Below, in pieces: positions 36,889-49,000 of a stretch of 64,000 bases of DNA. The position numbers and the translations under genes are program-made. The notes under the pieces were generated by a model. The model searched no databases, was not told the DNA's origin, and saw only the letters and a list, made by a program, of their open reading frames with translations. Source of the stretch: Cymodocea nodosa (taxonomy: Eukaryota > Streptophyta > Magnoliopsida > Alismatales > Cymodoceaceae); NCBI GenBank assembly GCA_036874045.1, contig CM072337.1, forward strand, positions 682,001 to 746,000, given 5' to 3'. Within the stretch, counting starts at the first letter, position 1. Every line of letters starts with the position of its first letter.

Positions 36889-38303
36889 ATGGGTGATGGC
36901 GGAGACAAGTACAGGTCCTACACCGGTGGAGAAGGTGAGAAGGACACGGTGTGGAAGTTCGGTGCTCCCCCTAACTACGATGCCGTCAACAAGCTTTTCG
37001 AAGAGGGAAGAACCAAGGTCTTCCTTCATTATCACCACTACCATCGACATCTCAAATATTTCTTTTGTTCTTCTTTCCCTTATTATTCAATATTCAAATG
37101 CCATGATTCTGTCAGGAATGGCCTGTTGGATCTTTGGAGGAGAGAGTGCAGCGTTTGGTGAAAACGTTTGAGATGGAACTCGTCCACAAAGTGAGGCCTC
37201 AGGACTGGAAATCCATCAACCCCGACAAGTTCAACTTCTCCATGAATGGTAAGAAGCTTCGGCTACTCATCACATCTACAAAAAACAAAAAGAAAAAGTT
37301 ACCAAACGTTGTCTCTGAGTAATATTGACGAACACCTGATACGCACATTAGGAAGGAAGGGCATGTCGCCGCAAGAAATATTCGAGGCAGGAGGGAGCTA
37401 CAATTTCTTCCTCCAGACATCCTTGCCGGAGGAATTCCGAATCTACGACCCCGCGAAGGAAACCGTGGATTCGGCAAACGCCGCCTTCGTGACCGTGTTC
37501 CCTCGGGGCTTTGCGTTCGAGATACTTGAAGTGTACAGCGACGCTCCGAGGTTTGTGTTCAAGTTCCGGCACTGGGCTTTCATGGAGGGACCGTTCCAAG
37601 GCCACGCTCCCACCGGTGAGAAGGTCGAGTTCCAAGGAATTGGCGACTTTGAGGTAATAAAAAAAAAAAAAAAATCAGAAACTGTTGCAGAAATTTTAAA
37701 TTTTAAATTTAAAATATCGTAGTTATTTATAATTTACATACGTTAGCTTAAATTACATTTAAAATAAAAAAGCACATCTAATATAAATAAATATTTATTA
37801 TTGTCTTAAAAGAAGACATCTCAAAAGATTAACCCGGCAGCCTACAGAGTTCGTTTTATATCAAAAGTACGTTGATGTTTTAGCAACCGACAGTTGAAGA
37901 ATATTGATTCTAAAGTTTAAGATTTAAAATTTCAATTTAGATTAAAATTATGCAAGTAAAAACAAAAGTCATTCGAGTAAAAGTAAGAATTATGAAAAAC
38001 ACGAATGTAAAATTTACCGAGGAAAGCAAAGATTTGAGTGTCTCGTACGTTGATAAAATTGAAGGCACTACTCTCCTCTGTTCAACGCTTACTTAGACGT
38101 CTATACTTGTATTTTACCCTTAAACCACACAAAAATTATTACAATTCAAACATTATTGACAGGTTGACGAGGATGAGAAGATCGTGAGGGCGGAAGTGCA
38201 TTACGAACGCGGAGAACTGCTGTCTGGTCTTCTCAAGGGCGCTGCTGCGGTGGAGGACGCCCAGGCTTCAAAGGCCACATGCCCTTTCCTGGGGAGTGCA
38301 TAA
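36889..38303 (+). CDS. Pathogen-related protein (PRp-like, SnoaL/NTF2-like fold)
   Basis: Homologue of the barley pathogen-related protein family, small soluble proteins induced by infection whose biochemical activity is not settled. Exons 36889-37017, 37116-37248, 37352-37653 and 38163-38303 join in phase to 234 aa, the family length. Recognisable blocks are KYRSYTGGEG at the N-terminus, YDAVNKLFEEGRT, EWPVGSLEERVQRLVKTFEME, FRHWAFMEGPFQGHAPTGE and the acidic strand VDEDEKIVRAEVHYERGELL. No signal peptide, so probably cytosolic. All splice sites are GT-AG. Intron 3 is 509 bp. The promoter has a TATA box and a W-box. Confidence 0.92.
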
Positions 38304-38316
38304 ACTCTCTCTATAG

Positions 38317-38348
<32 letters not shown>

Positions 38349-40039
38349 TGATCATGATGACGATAGTTATCGTTATTATTATTATATATGTATGTTGCTT
38401 TTCGTAAGCTACCAAATTTGATGGTATAATGCAGATTGAATAAGAAGAGATTACGAATAATGTGATATGAACTGTTGATTTTATAAATTTTTTTTATTTA
38501 CAAAATCATGTTGAAATAATCTTACGTCCATGATGTAAAGATTAAGGTTGAGATTAATATATCATGAATCTATGTATTTAACGTCAATTAGTTTTAAATT
38601 ATTAATTTTATATGCTGTTAAAGGGGAAAAAAAATAATTTCTAGTATATATACGTATCTACCCATAAGAACATAAAGAAGGTTATAAGTAAGAGAGTGTT
38701 AGGAAAATAGTCTCACGTAGTTGTTTGTGTATTGAAAAATAGTAGAAAAAAAAGACATAATATCATAGAAAATAATGAAAAGGAAAATAATAAAAAGTAA
38801 CGAAAAGTTAATAAAAAATTAAGGTGTTTGTATATAGAATAGAAAATGATAAAATTTGAAATATGTGTGTTTATGCATAAAACAAAAAATCATAGAATGT
38901 AAAATATATATGTTTATTTTTAAAATAAAAAATGTTAAAATTAATAAATTAAATATTTTTTGTATTTATTTATAAGATAGAGAATAACAAAATTTAACAT
39001 AGATAATATAAGATAGAAACATTTGTGACCATAATTACAGTATAAAATATAGTTCACATATTTTTATTGTTTCATATATCTCTCGTAATATCAATTCTCA
39101 TTTATTAAGGATATAAATAATTTTTATATCAAAATTATATGATATTAATATATTATGTGATAATTTACATTTTCTTTTCCTTCATTTTTCATTAGTTCTA
39201 AAGATTAAATGATCAAAAAAGGAAAGAAAAATTTTCTTATATATCGAGGAAAAATGGTAAAAAATTACATAAACTCGTTTAGTGCACAAACACCTAGAAA
39301 ATAGTAGAAATTCCTTTTCAACATTTTATATAATTTTCTAGGTGCACAAACACCCCATTAAAGTAAAAGAGGAAAAATTGTTAATTTAGAAAAAGACTTC
39401 TTTATTCATGGATAATTAATTTTAAATTAAAATTTTGTACAATGTCAAAAGTAGTTCCACACATATTCATTTAATTTAAAATAAAAAAGACATTTGTAGA
39501 TATAAAAAATAAATTACAAGTGAAAGGAAATGTTAAAATAATGTAAGGAATAAACATGAGACTAATATATTATGAATATTTTCACTTAATGACAATTGAT
39601 TTTAAATTAAAATTTTACAACATCCAACTCATACCTAAGTCATTCTATATATATATACATATATTTATTTATTTTATTGGATAACAATCTAATTCATGGT
39701 GTTTGATCCTTTCACAGCAGATGGAGTTTGAGAGGTTAAGTGAACTAAGATAGTTCATATGAAACTATGGCCATGGATTTATTTTCAATTGCTGCAGAAG
39801 ATCTGTTTTTAATATCGCTTGAGATTATACATTGCATTGTAATGGCCTTAAGATCTTTCCAGCCAACTTCAACATTCCAAATGTAAAAAGTTACAAGAGA
39901 CACAAGGAGAAAGAGGATTCCATGACTTACATCAACCCACATTCATGGTCTTAAGAACCCTTCTGCTCTCTCTCTTTTGCTGTTTTCTCTGTGTTTGTAT
40001 GTATCTGGTATGTGTTGGCTCAATCCAGCTGCCAGATAT
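38304..40039. other. AT-rich intergenic region
   Basis: The pathogen-related 3' UTR begins with a TA repeat (about 38313-38340). The DNA is then very AT-rich. The phrases GTGTTTGTATATAGAATAG and GTGCACAAACACC recur loosely at 38820-39360 without clear borders. The convergent DUF218 gene's 3' UTR should lie just below 40040. No gene seen. Confidence 0.5.
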
Positions 40040-43000
40040 CTATTGACCCCAAGGAAGTGCACCTTGGTAAGGATTTGGGCCACAGTAGCTGAATAACTCT
40101 CTCAGCTCTGGGCAACCGTTTGGGTACGGTATCGTCCGATGGAATGGATCGCGTCCCAACTTCTTCTTGTAGAGCTTTCCAGAGCACCCATATGGATCTT
40201 CTTGGAACAAAGCCCTCACTAATGCTTCACCTTTCATCGCTGCCTCCTTTGAGTCAGAAGAAGCTGAAGTTCCAGAGTAGAAGAATCTTGATTCAGGAAA
40301 GCCGATTGCTGACCGATGCAAATGAGCAAACCTATCTTCCTTGAAGTCATAACTCACCACCTGATCATGAGATAAACACCCAAAGTTCAGAAATATATAA
40401 GAATTTACACATAAAATACATACATGGGATTTGATTGTCCAAGCATAGATTATGTAATTCTCTCTTCAATTCTTTATAGAATTCCATTATGTTCTGGGGA
40501 TAAGCTTGATACAGGAAAGATTTACCGTTATGTTCTTGGGATAAGCTCCTGTGAGTTCCCGAAATCGACAAACACTAAATAGAAGGTTTTCAAAGCTGTC
40601 TCTAGCATGCTCTTCAGTGAGAGTTCTATGTCTCACATTCTTTCCTTTTCCTGCACAAAATGGAAAATTTGTGACAATATGTCTGATTGGATATGTGTAA
40701 CAACCAATGATTTGATTGCAATTCAAGCGGATGGTGGAGGGACAGAGTAAGAAGGGAATGATTAACGCATTTCCATGCCATATTAAGTGAATGATATCAT
40801 TAACATGATACATATGAGATGTTGTGATACAACACATGATATTTAGGCCCATTTGAGAAGCGGCCACCGGTGGTTGCATCTTGTGTGATAGAGGAATAGA
40901 GGAAGGGCAGTCACCGTCCACTATGATTTGCATATCTTCGTTCCGTCCAATTACATTAATTATAGTTAAGATATATATATCATTGTTGATGATGAAGATT
41001 TATATCTCAAGTGAATGATATCATTAACTTGAAAATAATAGACTTGTAATCTCTGTTAAAGTAGAGTGCCAGTTTGACTGGATTAAGAGCATCCTATGGT
41101 TTTTTATTACATTAAAATCTTGTGTGTTACTTGTAATTGTTACTTTGTATTACTTCATGATTATGCATTGTTAGACTTTTTTTTTAATAAGTGATGCCCA
41201 CTATGAGGCCAGGACTTAACTCGTGAAGAAATACAGTTGAAAATTAAGGTTGAGAGTCTTATAAAGAAATAAAAATCAATATAAATAGAATGATCTCTTT
41301 GAACGACACAAATTATCAAATATGAAAGTAAAAGATGAAAGATTTCCTTTACGTGAAAGATTACTACAAGCCTGTGTTCAAAGTAGAAAAACCAGAAGAT
41401 AAGTCTAAAGAATAGTGGACAATACTTCATCTACAAGCATGTGGCTTCATTCGATAGTGGGTTGATGATAATGTTCTGAATCACAATAATGATGAAGAAA
41501 ATGTAAGTTCATTGTGGTAAAAATTAGAGAAACTACATGTGTGGAAAGAAGACACTAATAAGATGTTTCTTATCAAATAGTTGATGCACTTGAAATATAG
41601 AGATGATACACTTGTAGTTGATCATGTGAATACTTTCCAAGGGATCATAAATCAGTTATCCTCAATGAGCATCATTTTTGATGATGAAGTGAGTCTTATT
41701 GTTTTTAAACTCCTTTCCAAATACATGGGAAACCTTGAAAGTTACTCTTTACAACTTAGCACTTGATAAAATTGTTACTTGATTATATGAAGACTAAAGT
41801 AATGAATGAAAAGTCCAAAAGGATTGCAAATGGGTCCTCCTTGTATTCTGATGTACTCATTGTAGAATCAAGAGAGAGAAATAAAAACAAAGATACTAGA
41901 GGTTTTGAAAATAGAAGAAGCAAATCAAGTGGCAGATATGTAGATGTTGAGTGTCATCACTACAACAAGAAAAGTTACATCAAATGAGAGAAAATAAAGA
42001 AAAGAAGAAGTCATCACAACAAGACAGTGACAGCGAAGACATTACTTCAATAGTTGAAGAATTATTTATTGTCTGTGATGAATCAGTAAATCTTGTAAGT
42101 GACGATGAGACAACATAAGTATCAGATAGTGGTGCTACTATTCATGTTACATCTTGAAGAGACTTCTTTAATTCCTACACTTTAGACGACTTTGGGATAG
42201 TGAAGATAGGCAATAATGATAGAGCAAAAATTGTTGACAAGGAAGTTATGTAGTTAGAGACAGCAAATGACACTCAAGTTAGTGAGACATGTTGAGGGCT
42301 TGAAATTCAACATTATTTCAGTAAGGAAACTTGATGATGAAGGCTATTTGAGTCAATTTAGAGGACAATACAAGTTTATAAAGGGAATCATGATTGTTGC
42401 AAAAGATAAAAAATTATCTCATCTTTATTATATTCATGTTAAACTTTTTAGTTCTTCTATAATGCTCTAGAAAGTGAAGATTCAAGTGTGTTATGGTACA
42501 AGAAGCTTAGTCACATGAGTGAGAAAGGGATGACAACACTTTTGAAGAAGAAACTTCTGTCAAAGTTGGAAGGTGTGCAATTGAAGCACTGTGTAGATTG
42601 TTTGGTAGGTAAGCAACACAAAATTACCTTTAAAAGTCAACTATTCTCAAAGAAATCAAAGATGTTAAAGCTGATTCACTCTGATATATGTAGACCAATG
42701 AAAGTGATGGCACATCGTGGAGCTAGGTACTTTATCACATTCATTGATGACTTCTCCAAGAAAATTTAAGCAATTCTCTTGAAGTTCAAAGATCAAGTGC
42801 TTGCAAAGTTCAAAGACTTTCAAGTTTCAGTGGAAAGAGAAACAAATGGAAAAGTGAAGTGTATCAAAACAAATAATAGAGGAGAATATTATGGATCCTT
42901 TGATACTTATTACAAAAAAGAGAGATAAAACATCAAAAGACTCCTCCAAAAACACCACAACTGAATAAAATTACAGAAAGAATCAATAGAACATTGGTGG

Positions 43001-46000
43001 AAAAGATGAGACATTTGCTTTCTTAAGCAAAGTTGTTAAGGTCCTTTTAGGGTGAGGCTTTAATGATTTCTATCTATCTTGTAAATCTTTCACTATGTTA
43101 CTTTTTGTAGGGAGATGTTCTAAATAAGGTTTGGTATGATATAGACATATCCTATGAGTACTTAAAGGCATTTGGATGCAAAGCCTTTGTTCACGTTCTT
43201 CAAAATGAAAGAACAAAGCTAAATGCTAAGACACGACAATGCGTGTTTCTTGGTTATGGATAGAATGAATTTAGATACAAATTGTATGATCCGATAGTAA
43301 AGAAAGTGATTAGAAGATGTGATGTTGTGTTTGTTGAAAACCAAATCATTGAAGACATCGACAAAATGCAAGAAAAGACAACTCTACAACTACAAGAGGA
43401 CTTTGTTGATTTAAACCTAAATTCTACAGTTCCAACTCAACAAGATGTTGAAGTTGAAGATCATGATGTTGACACAAGTGAACATGATACTTTCTAAGAT
43501 AGAGATGTTGATGCAAATGGTTATGCTCAAGTACCACTAGTGCAAGATGATACACCAATTGTTTCACTCAAAATATCAATTAGAGAAAAGGTACATTCTA
43601 TTAAATATCCTTCAGATGAGTTTATGGTGTTACTATTTGATGGTGTAGAATCAAAATGCTATGAAGATGTAGTGGAAGGTGAAAATGCAAAGTACTAAAT
43701 GAAAGCCATGCAAAATGAGATGAGTTCTTTGCATGAGAGTCACACTTATGAGTTGGTGAAGTTACCTCAAGGCAAAAAGACACTCAAGAATAAATGAGTT
43801 TACATAACCAAGGAACAAGAACACACACCACATCTAGTATATAAAACAAAACTCATGGTAAAATGTTTCACTCAAAGAAAAGATATTGACTTTAATGAAA
43901 TATTATCTCCAATTGTGAAAATGACATCTATTAGAATGATTCTAACTTTGATAGTAAGTCTTAACTTGGAGATAGAATAGATGAATATAAAGGTTGCTTT
44001 TCTTCGTAGAGACTTGGAGAAAGAAATTTACATGGAGCAACCAGAGGGGTTTGTTGAGCAACACAAAGAAGACTTAGTGTGTAGATTGAAGAAAAGTCTT
44101 TATGGCCTAAAACAAGCTCTAAGGCAATGGTATTTGAAGTTTGACTTTGTTATAGGGGAGCATAGCTACAAGAAGTGTAGCATTGATCATTGTATTTTCG
44201 TCAAGAGGTTTTCTCCTGATAATTTTATTTACTTGTTACTCTATGTTAATGATATGTTAATAATTAGCAAGAATATGTCTAGAATTGTAGAATTGAAGAA
44301 GGTGTTGCACTAGACTTTTATCATGAAAGACTTAGGATCTACCAAGAAGATCATTGAAATTGAAAGAGACAGAAATTTCAAGAAGCTATTCTTGTCACAA
44401 ACTAGGTATATTGAAAAAGTTTTCAAAAGATTTAGTATGGATGATGCAAATTTTGTTAGTTGTCCCCTTTTAGCTCGATTTAAGTTAAGCAAGAAGTAGT
44501 CTTTTACTACAGAAGAGAAGAAAAGGGAAATGAAAAATATTTCATATGCTTCTACCATAGAGAGTCTTATATATGTTATGATATGTACAACACTTGATAT
44601 AGTTTATGTAGTTAGTGCAGTAAGTAGATTTCTGGTAAATCCTAGTGAACAACATTAGAAAGTAATATAGTAGATTATGAGATATCTTCATGACACTTCT
44701 AATTTCAATATTTGTTTTGACAATGGAAAACCAACCTTTCTTGGTTATACTGATTTAGATACAACAAGAGATGTAGATAACTCAAAGTCTACGTCAAGGT
44801 ATCTATTTATCTATGCAGGAGGAGATGTTTCATGGCAATCTAAGTTACAGAAATGTATTACGTTATCAACTACAAATGCAAAATTTATTACAACTACAAA
44901 AGCTTGTAAAGAAATGTTATGGCTAAAGAGAATACTTGGAGAACTTGGGATTGTGCAAAACAAATTTATATTGTTAATGGACAATCAAAGTGCTATCCAC
45001 TTAAGCAAGAATTTGTCCTTTTACTCTAGGTCAAAGCATATTAAGATTCAATACGATTGGATTCAAAATGTTTTAAATACAAAGCAACAATATTTAGGCT
45101 CATCTACATGGAAGAGTCAACTAGGCCAACAATCTGAGCACATATGCTCAGCTTGTCTCTTGATACCATCTTGGTAAGCATGTTGGTACTATTATCATTT
45201 GTATGAACCTTTTTGAACCAATTGTATCGAACCTTGATATGCTTTGATCTAGAGTGAAATGACAAATTCTTGCTCAAGTGGATAGCACTTTGATTGCCAC
45301 CTAATAATATAAATTTGTCTTACACAATCTCAAGTTTTCTAAGCATTCTCTTTAGCCATAGCATTTCTTTGTAAGCTTTTGTAGTTGCAATAAACTCTAC
45401 CTTTGTAGTTCATAACGTAATGTATTTCTGTAACATAGACTGCTATGAAACAACTCCCCTTACATAGATAAATAGATACCTTAAAGTAGACTTTAAGTTA
45501 TCTACATCTCCTACCATATCTAAATCAGTATAAACAAGCAAAGTTGGTTCTCCACTGCCAAAACAGATATTGAAATTACATGTGCCACAAAGATATCTCA
45601 TAATTCACTGTACTATTTACCAATGTTGTTCTCTAGGATTTGCCAAAAATCTACTCACTACACTAACTACATGAGCTATATTAGGTCTTGTGCATATCAT
45701 AGTATATATAAGACTCCCCACAACAGAGGCACATGAAATCTTTTCTATTTCCCTTTTCTTCTCTTCTATAGTAGGAGATTACTTCTTGCTTAAGCTGAAT
45801 CGAGTTGAAAGGGGACAACTAATAGAATCTGCATCATCCATACCAAATCTTTTGAGAACTTTCTCAATATACCTGGTTTGTGACAAGAATAATTTCTTGG
45901 AATTTCTATCTCTTTTAATTTCAATTTTAAGAATCTTCTTGGCAGGTCTTAAGTCTTTCATGGCAAAAAGACTAATGTAGCACATTCTTCAATTTTGTAA

Positions 46001-49000
46001 TTTTAAACATATTTTTACCAACTATTAGCATATCATCAACATAGAGCAACAAGTAAATAAAATCATTAGGAGAAAACCTCTTGACGAAAACACAATGATT
46101 AGTGCTACACCTCTTGTAGTCATGCTCTCCCATGATAGAATCAAACTTCAAATATCATTGTCTTAGAACTTGTTTTAGGCTATAAAGACTTTTATTCAAT
46201 CTGCACACTAAGTCTTCTTTGCCTTGCTCAACAAATCCTTTTGGTTGCTCTATGTAAATTTCTTCCTCCAAGTCTCTGTGAAGGAAAATAGTCTTCACAT
46301 TCATCTGTTCTATCTCCAAGTCAAGACTTGTTGTCAAAGCTAGAACCATTTTAATAGATGTCATTTTTACAATTAGAGAGAATATTTCATCAAAGTCAAT
46401 ACATTTCCTTTGAGTGAAACATTTTACCATAAGTCTTGCTTTATATGCTGGATGTGGTGTGTGCTCTTATTCCTTGGTTCTATAAACTCATTTGTTCTTG
46501 AGTGTCTTCTTACCTTGAAGCAACTTCACTAACTCAGAAGTGTGACTCTCATGTAAATAACTCATCTCATTTTGTATGACTTCCATCTAGTTTTTTGCAT
46601 TTTCACCTTCTATTACATCTTCATAGCACTATGGTTCTGCACCATTAGATAGTAACACTACAAACTCATTTGAAGGATATCTAGTAGAAGGTACATTTTC
46701 TTTAACTAATCTTCTAAGTGGAATAGCTGGTGTATCATCTTGCATTAGTGGTACCTAGACATGACCATCTGCATCAACGTCTCCATCCTAGGGAGCATCC
46801 TGTCCACCTATGTCAGCATCATGATCTTCAACTTCAACATCTTGTTGAGTTGAAACTATAGAATTTGGGTTTAAATCAAAGTCTTCTTGTAGTTGTAGAG
46901 TTGTCTTTTCTTGCACTTTGTCAATGTCTTCAATGGTTTGGTTTTCAACAAACACAACATCACAACTTCTAATCACTTTCTTAATTACCAGATCATACAA
47001 TTTGTATTCAAATCATCCTATCCATAGCCAAAAAACACACACTATTGTGTCTTAACATCTAGCTTTGTTCTTTCATCTTGAAGAACATGAACAAAGGCCT
47101 TACATTCAAACAACTTTAAGTACTTATAGGATACATCTGTATCATGCCAAACCTTATTTGGAATATCTCCCTACAAGATGTAACATAGTGAAAGATTTAC
47201 AAGATAAATAAAAGTCATTAAAGTTTCACCCTAAAAGGACCTTGGCAACTTTGCTTGAGAAAGCAAACATCTCATGTTTCCACCAATGTTCTATTGAATC
47301 TTTTTATAACTTCGTTCAGTTATGGTGTCTTTGGAGGAGTCTTTTGATACTTTGTTTCTTGCTTTTTGCAATAAATATCAAATGATCCACAATATTCTCT
47401 TCCATTGTCTATTTTGATACACTTCACCTTTCTAATTGTTTCTCTTTCCACTAGAATTTGAAAGTCTTTGAACTTTTCAAGTACTTGATCTTTAGACTTC
47501 AAGAAAAATTTTCTTAGAGAAGTCATCAATGAATATGATAAAATACCTAGCTCTACGATGTGTCATCACTTTCATTAGTTCACATATATCGGAGTAGATT
47601 GGCTCTAACATCTCTTATTTCTTTGAGAAGGATTGACTTTTGAAGGCAATTTTGTGCTGCTTATTTGCCAAACAATTTACATAGTGCTTCAAGTGCACAC
47701 CTTCCAACTTCGACAAAAGTTTCTTCTTTAAAAGTGTTATTATTCCCTTCTCACTTATGTGAACAAGCCTCTTGTGTCATAATACACTTAAATTCACTTT
47801 CTAGAGCATTAACAAAAGAACTAAAAAGCTTAGCATGAATGCAATAAAGATGAAATAATCTTTTACCATTTGTAACAATCATGCTTTCCTTCGTGAGCTT
47901 GTACTATCCTCCTCCAAATTGACTCAAATAACCTTCATCATCAAGTTTCCTTACTGAAATAATGTTGAGTCTCAAGCCTTCAACATGTCTCACTGACTTG
48001 AGTGTCAACTTGGTGTTATTTGCTATCTTTAGTTGCACATCTTCCTTTTCAACAATTTTTACTGTCATTGTTGCCCATCTTTACTACCCTAAAGTCGCAT
48101 GAAATGTAGGAAGTGAAGAAGTCTCTTCAAGATGTAGCATGAATAGTAACACCACTTTCTAACAACTATGTTACCTCATCATCACCTACAAGATTCACTG
48201 ATCCATCACAAACAACAAGTAATTCTTTAGCTGTTAAAGCAATGTCTTCGCTGTCATTGTCTTGTTGTGATGACTTCTTCTTTTTTTCTTTGTTTTCTCT
48301 TTTCAACTTCTAACAGAATCTTTTGATGTGACCTTTCTTGTGGTAGTGATGGCACTCAACATCTGCATATCTACCTCTTGATTTGCTTCTCCTCTTTTCA
48401 AAACCTCTAGTATCTCTGTTCTTACTTCTTCTCCTTGATTTTGCAATGAGCACATTAGAATGAAGGGAAGACCCATCTGCAATCCTTCTAGACTCTTCAT
48501 TTATTACTTTGGTCTTTACATAAACTCAAGTAACAATTCCATTAGGTGCTGAGTTGCAAAGAGTGACCTTCAAGGTTACCTATGTGTCTGGTAAGGAGCT
48601 TAGAAGTAGTAAGACTCTCACTTCATCATCAAAAATGATGTCCAACGAGGATAGTTAATTTATAATCCCTTGGAAAGCATTTGTATGATCAGCTACAAGT
48701 GTACCATCTCTTTATCTTAAGTGCATTAACTGTTTGATAAGAAAAAACTTGTTAGTGCCTTCTTTTCATGCATATAACTCCTTTAATTTCTGCCACAAGG
48801 AACTTGCATTTTCTTCATCACTAATGTGATTCAGCATATTATCATCAATCCATTGTCGAATGAAGTCACATGCTTGTAGATGAAGTATTGTCCACTATTC
48901 TTTAGACTTATCTTCTAGCTTTTCTACTTTAATCGTAGCCTTGTAGTAATCTTTCACATAAAGGAGATCTTTCATCTTTCCCTTCTATGCTTGATAATTT

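Noticed and set aside
40926..41185. Exact LTR borders for the copia copies
   Set aside because: Only one LTR-like end per copy is present, so the border cannot be set by comparing two LTRs; left as possible.
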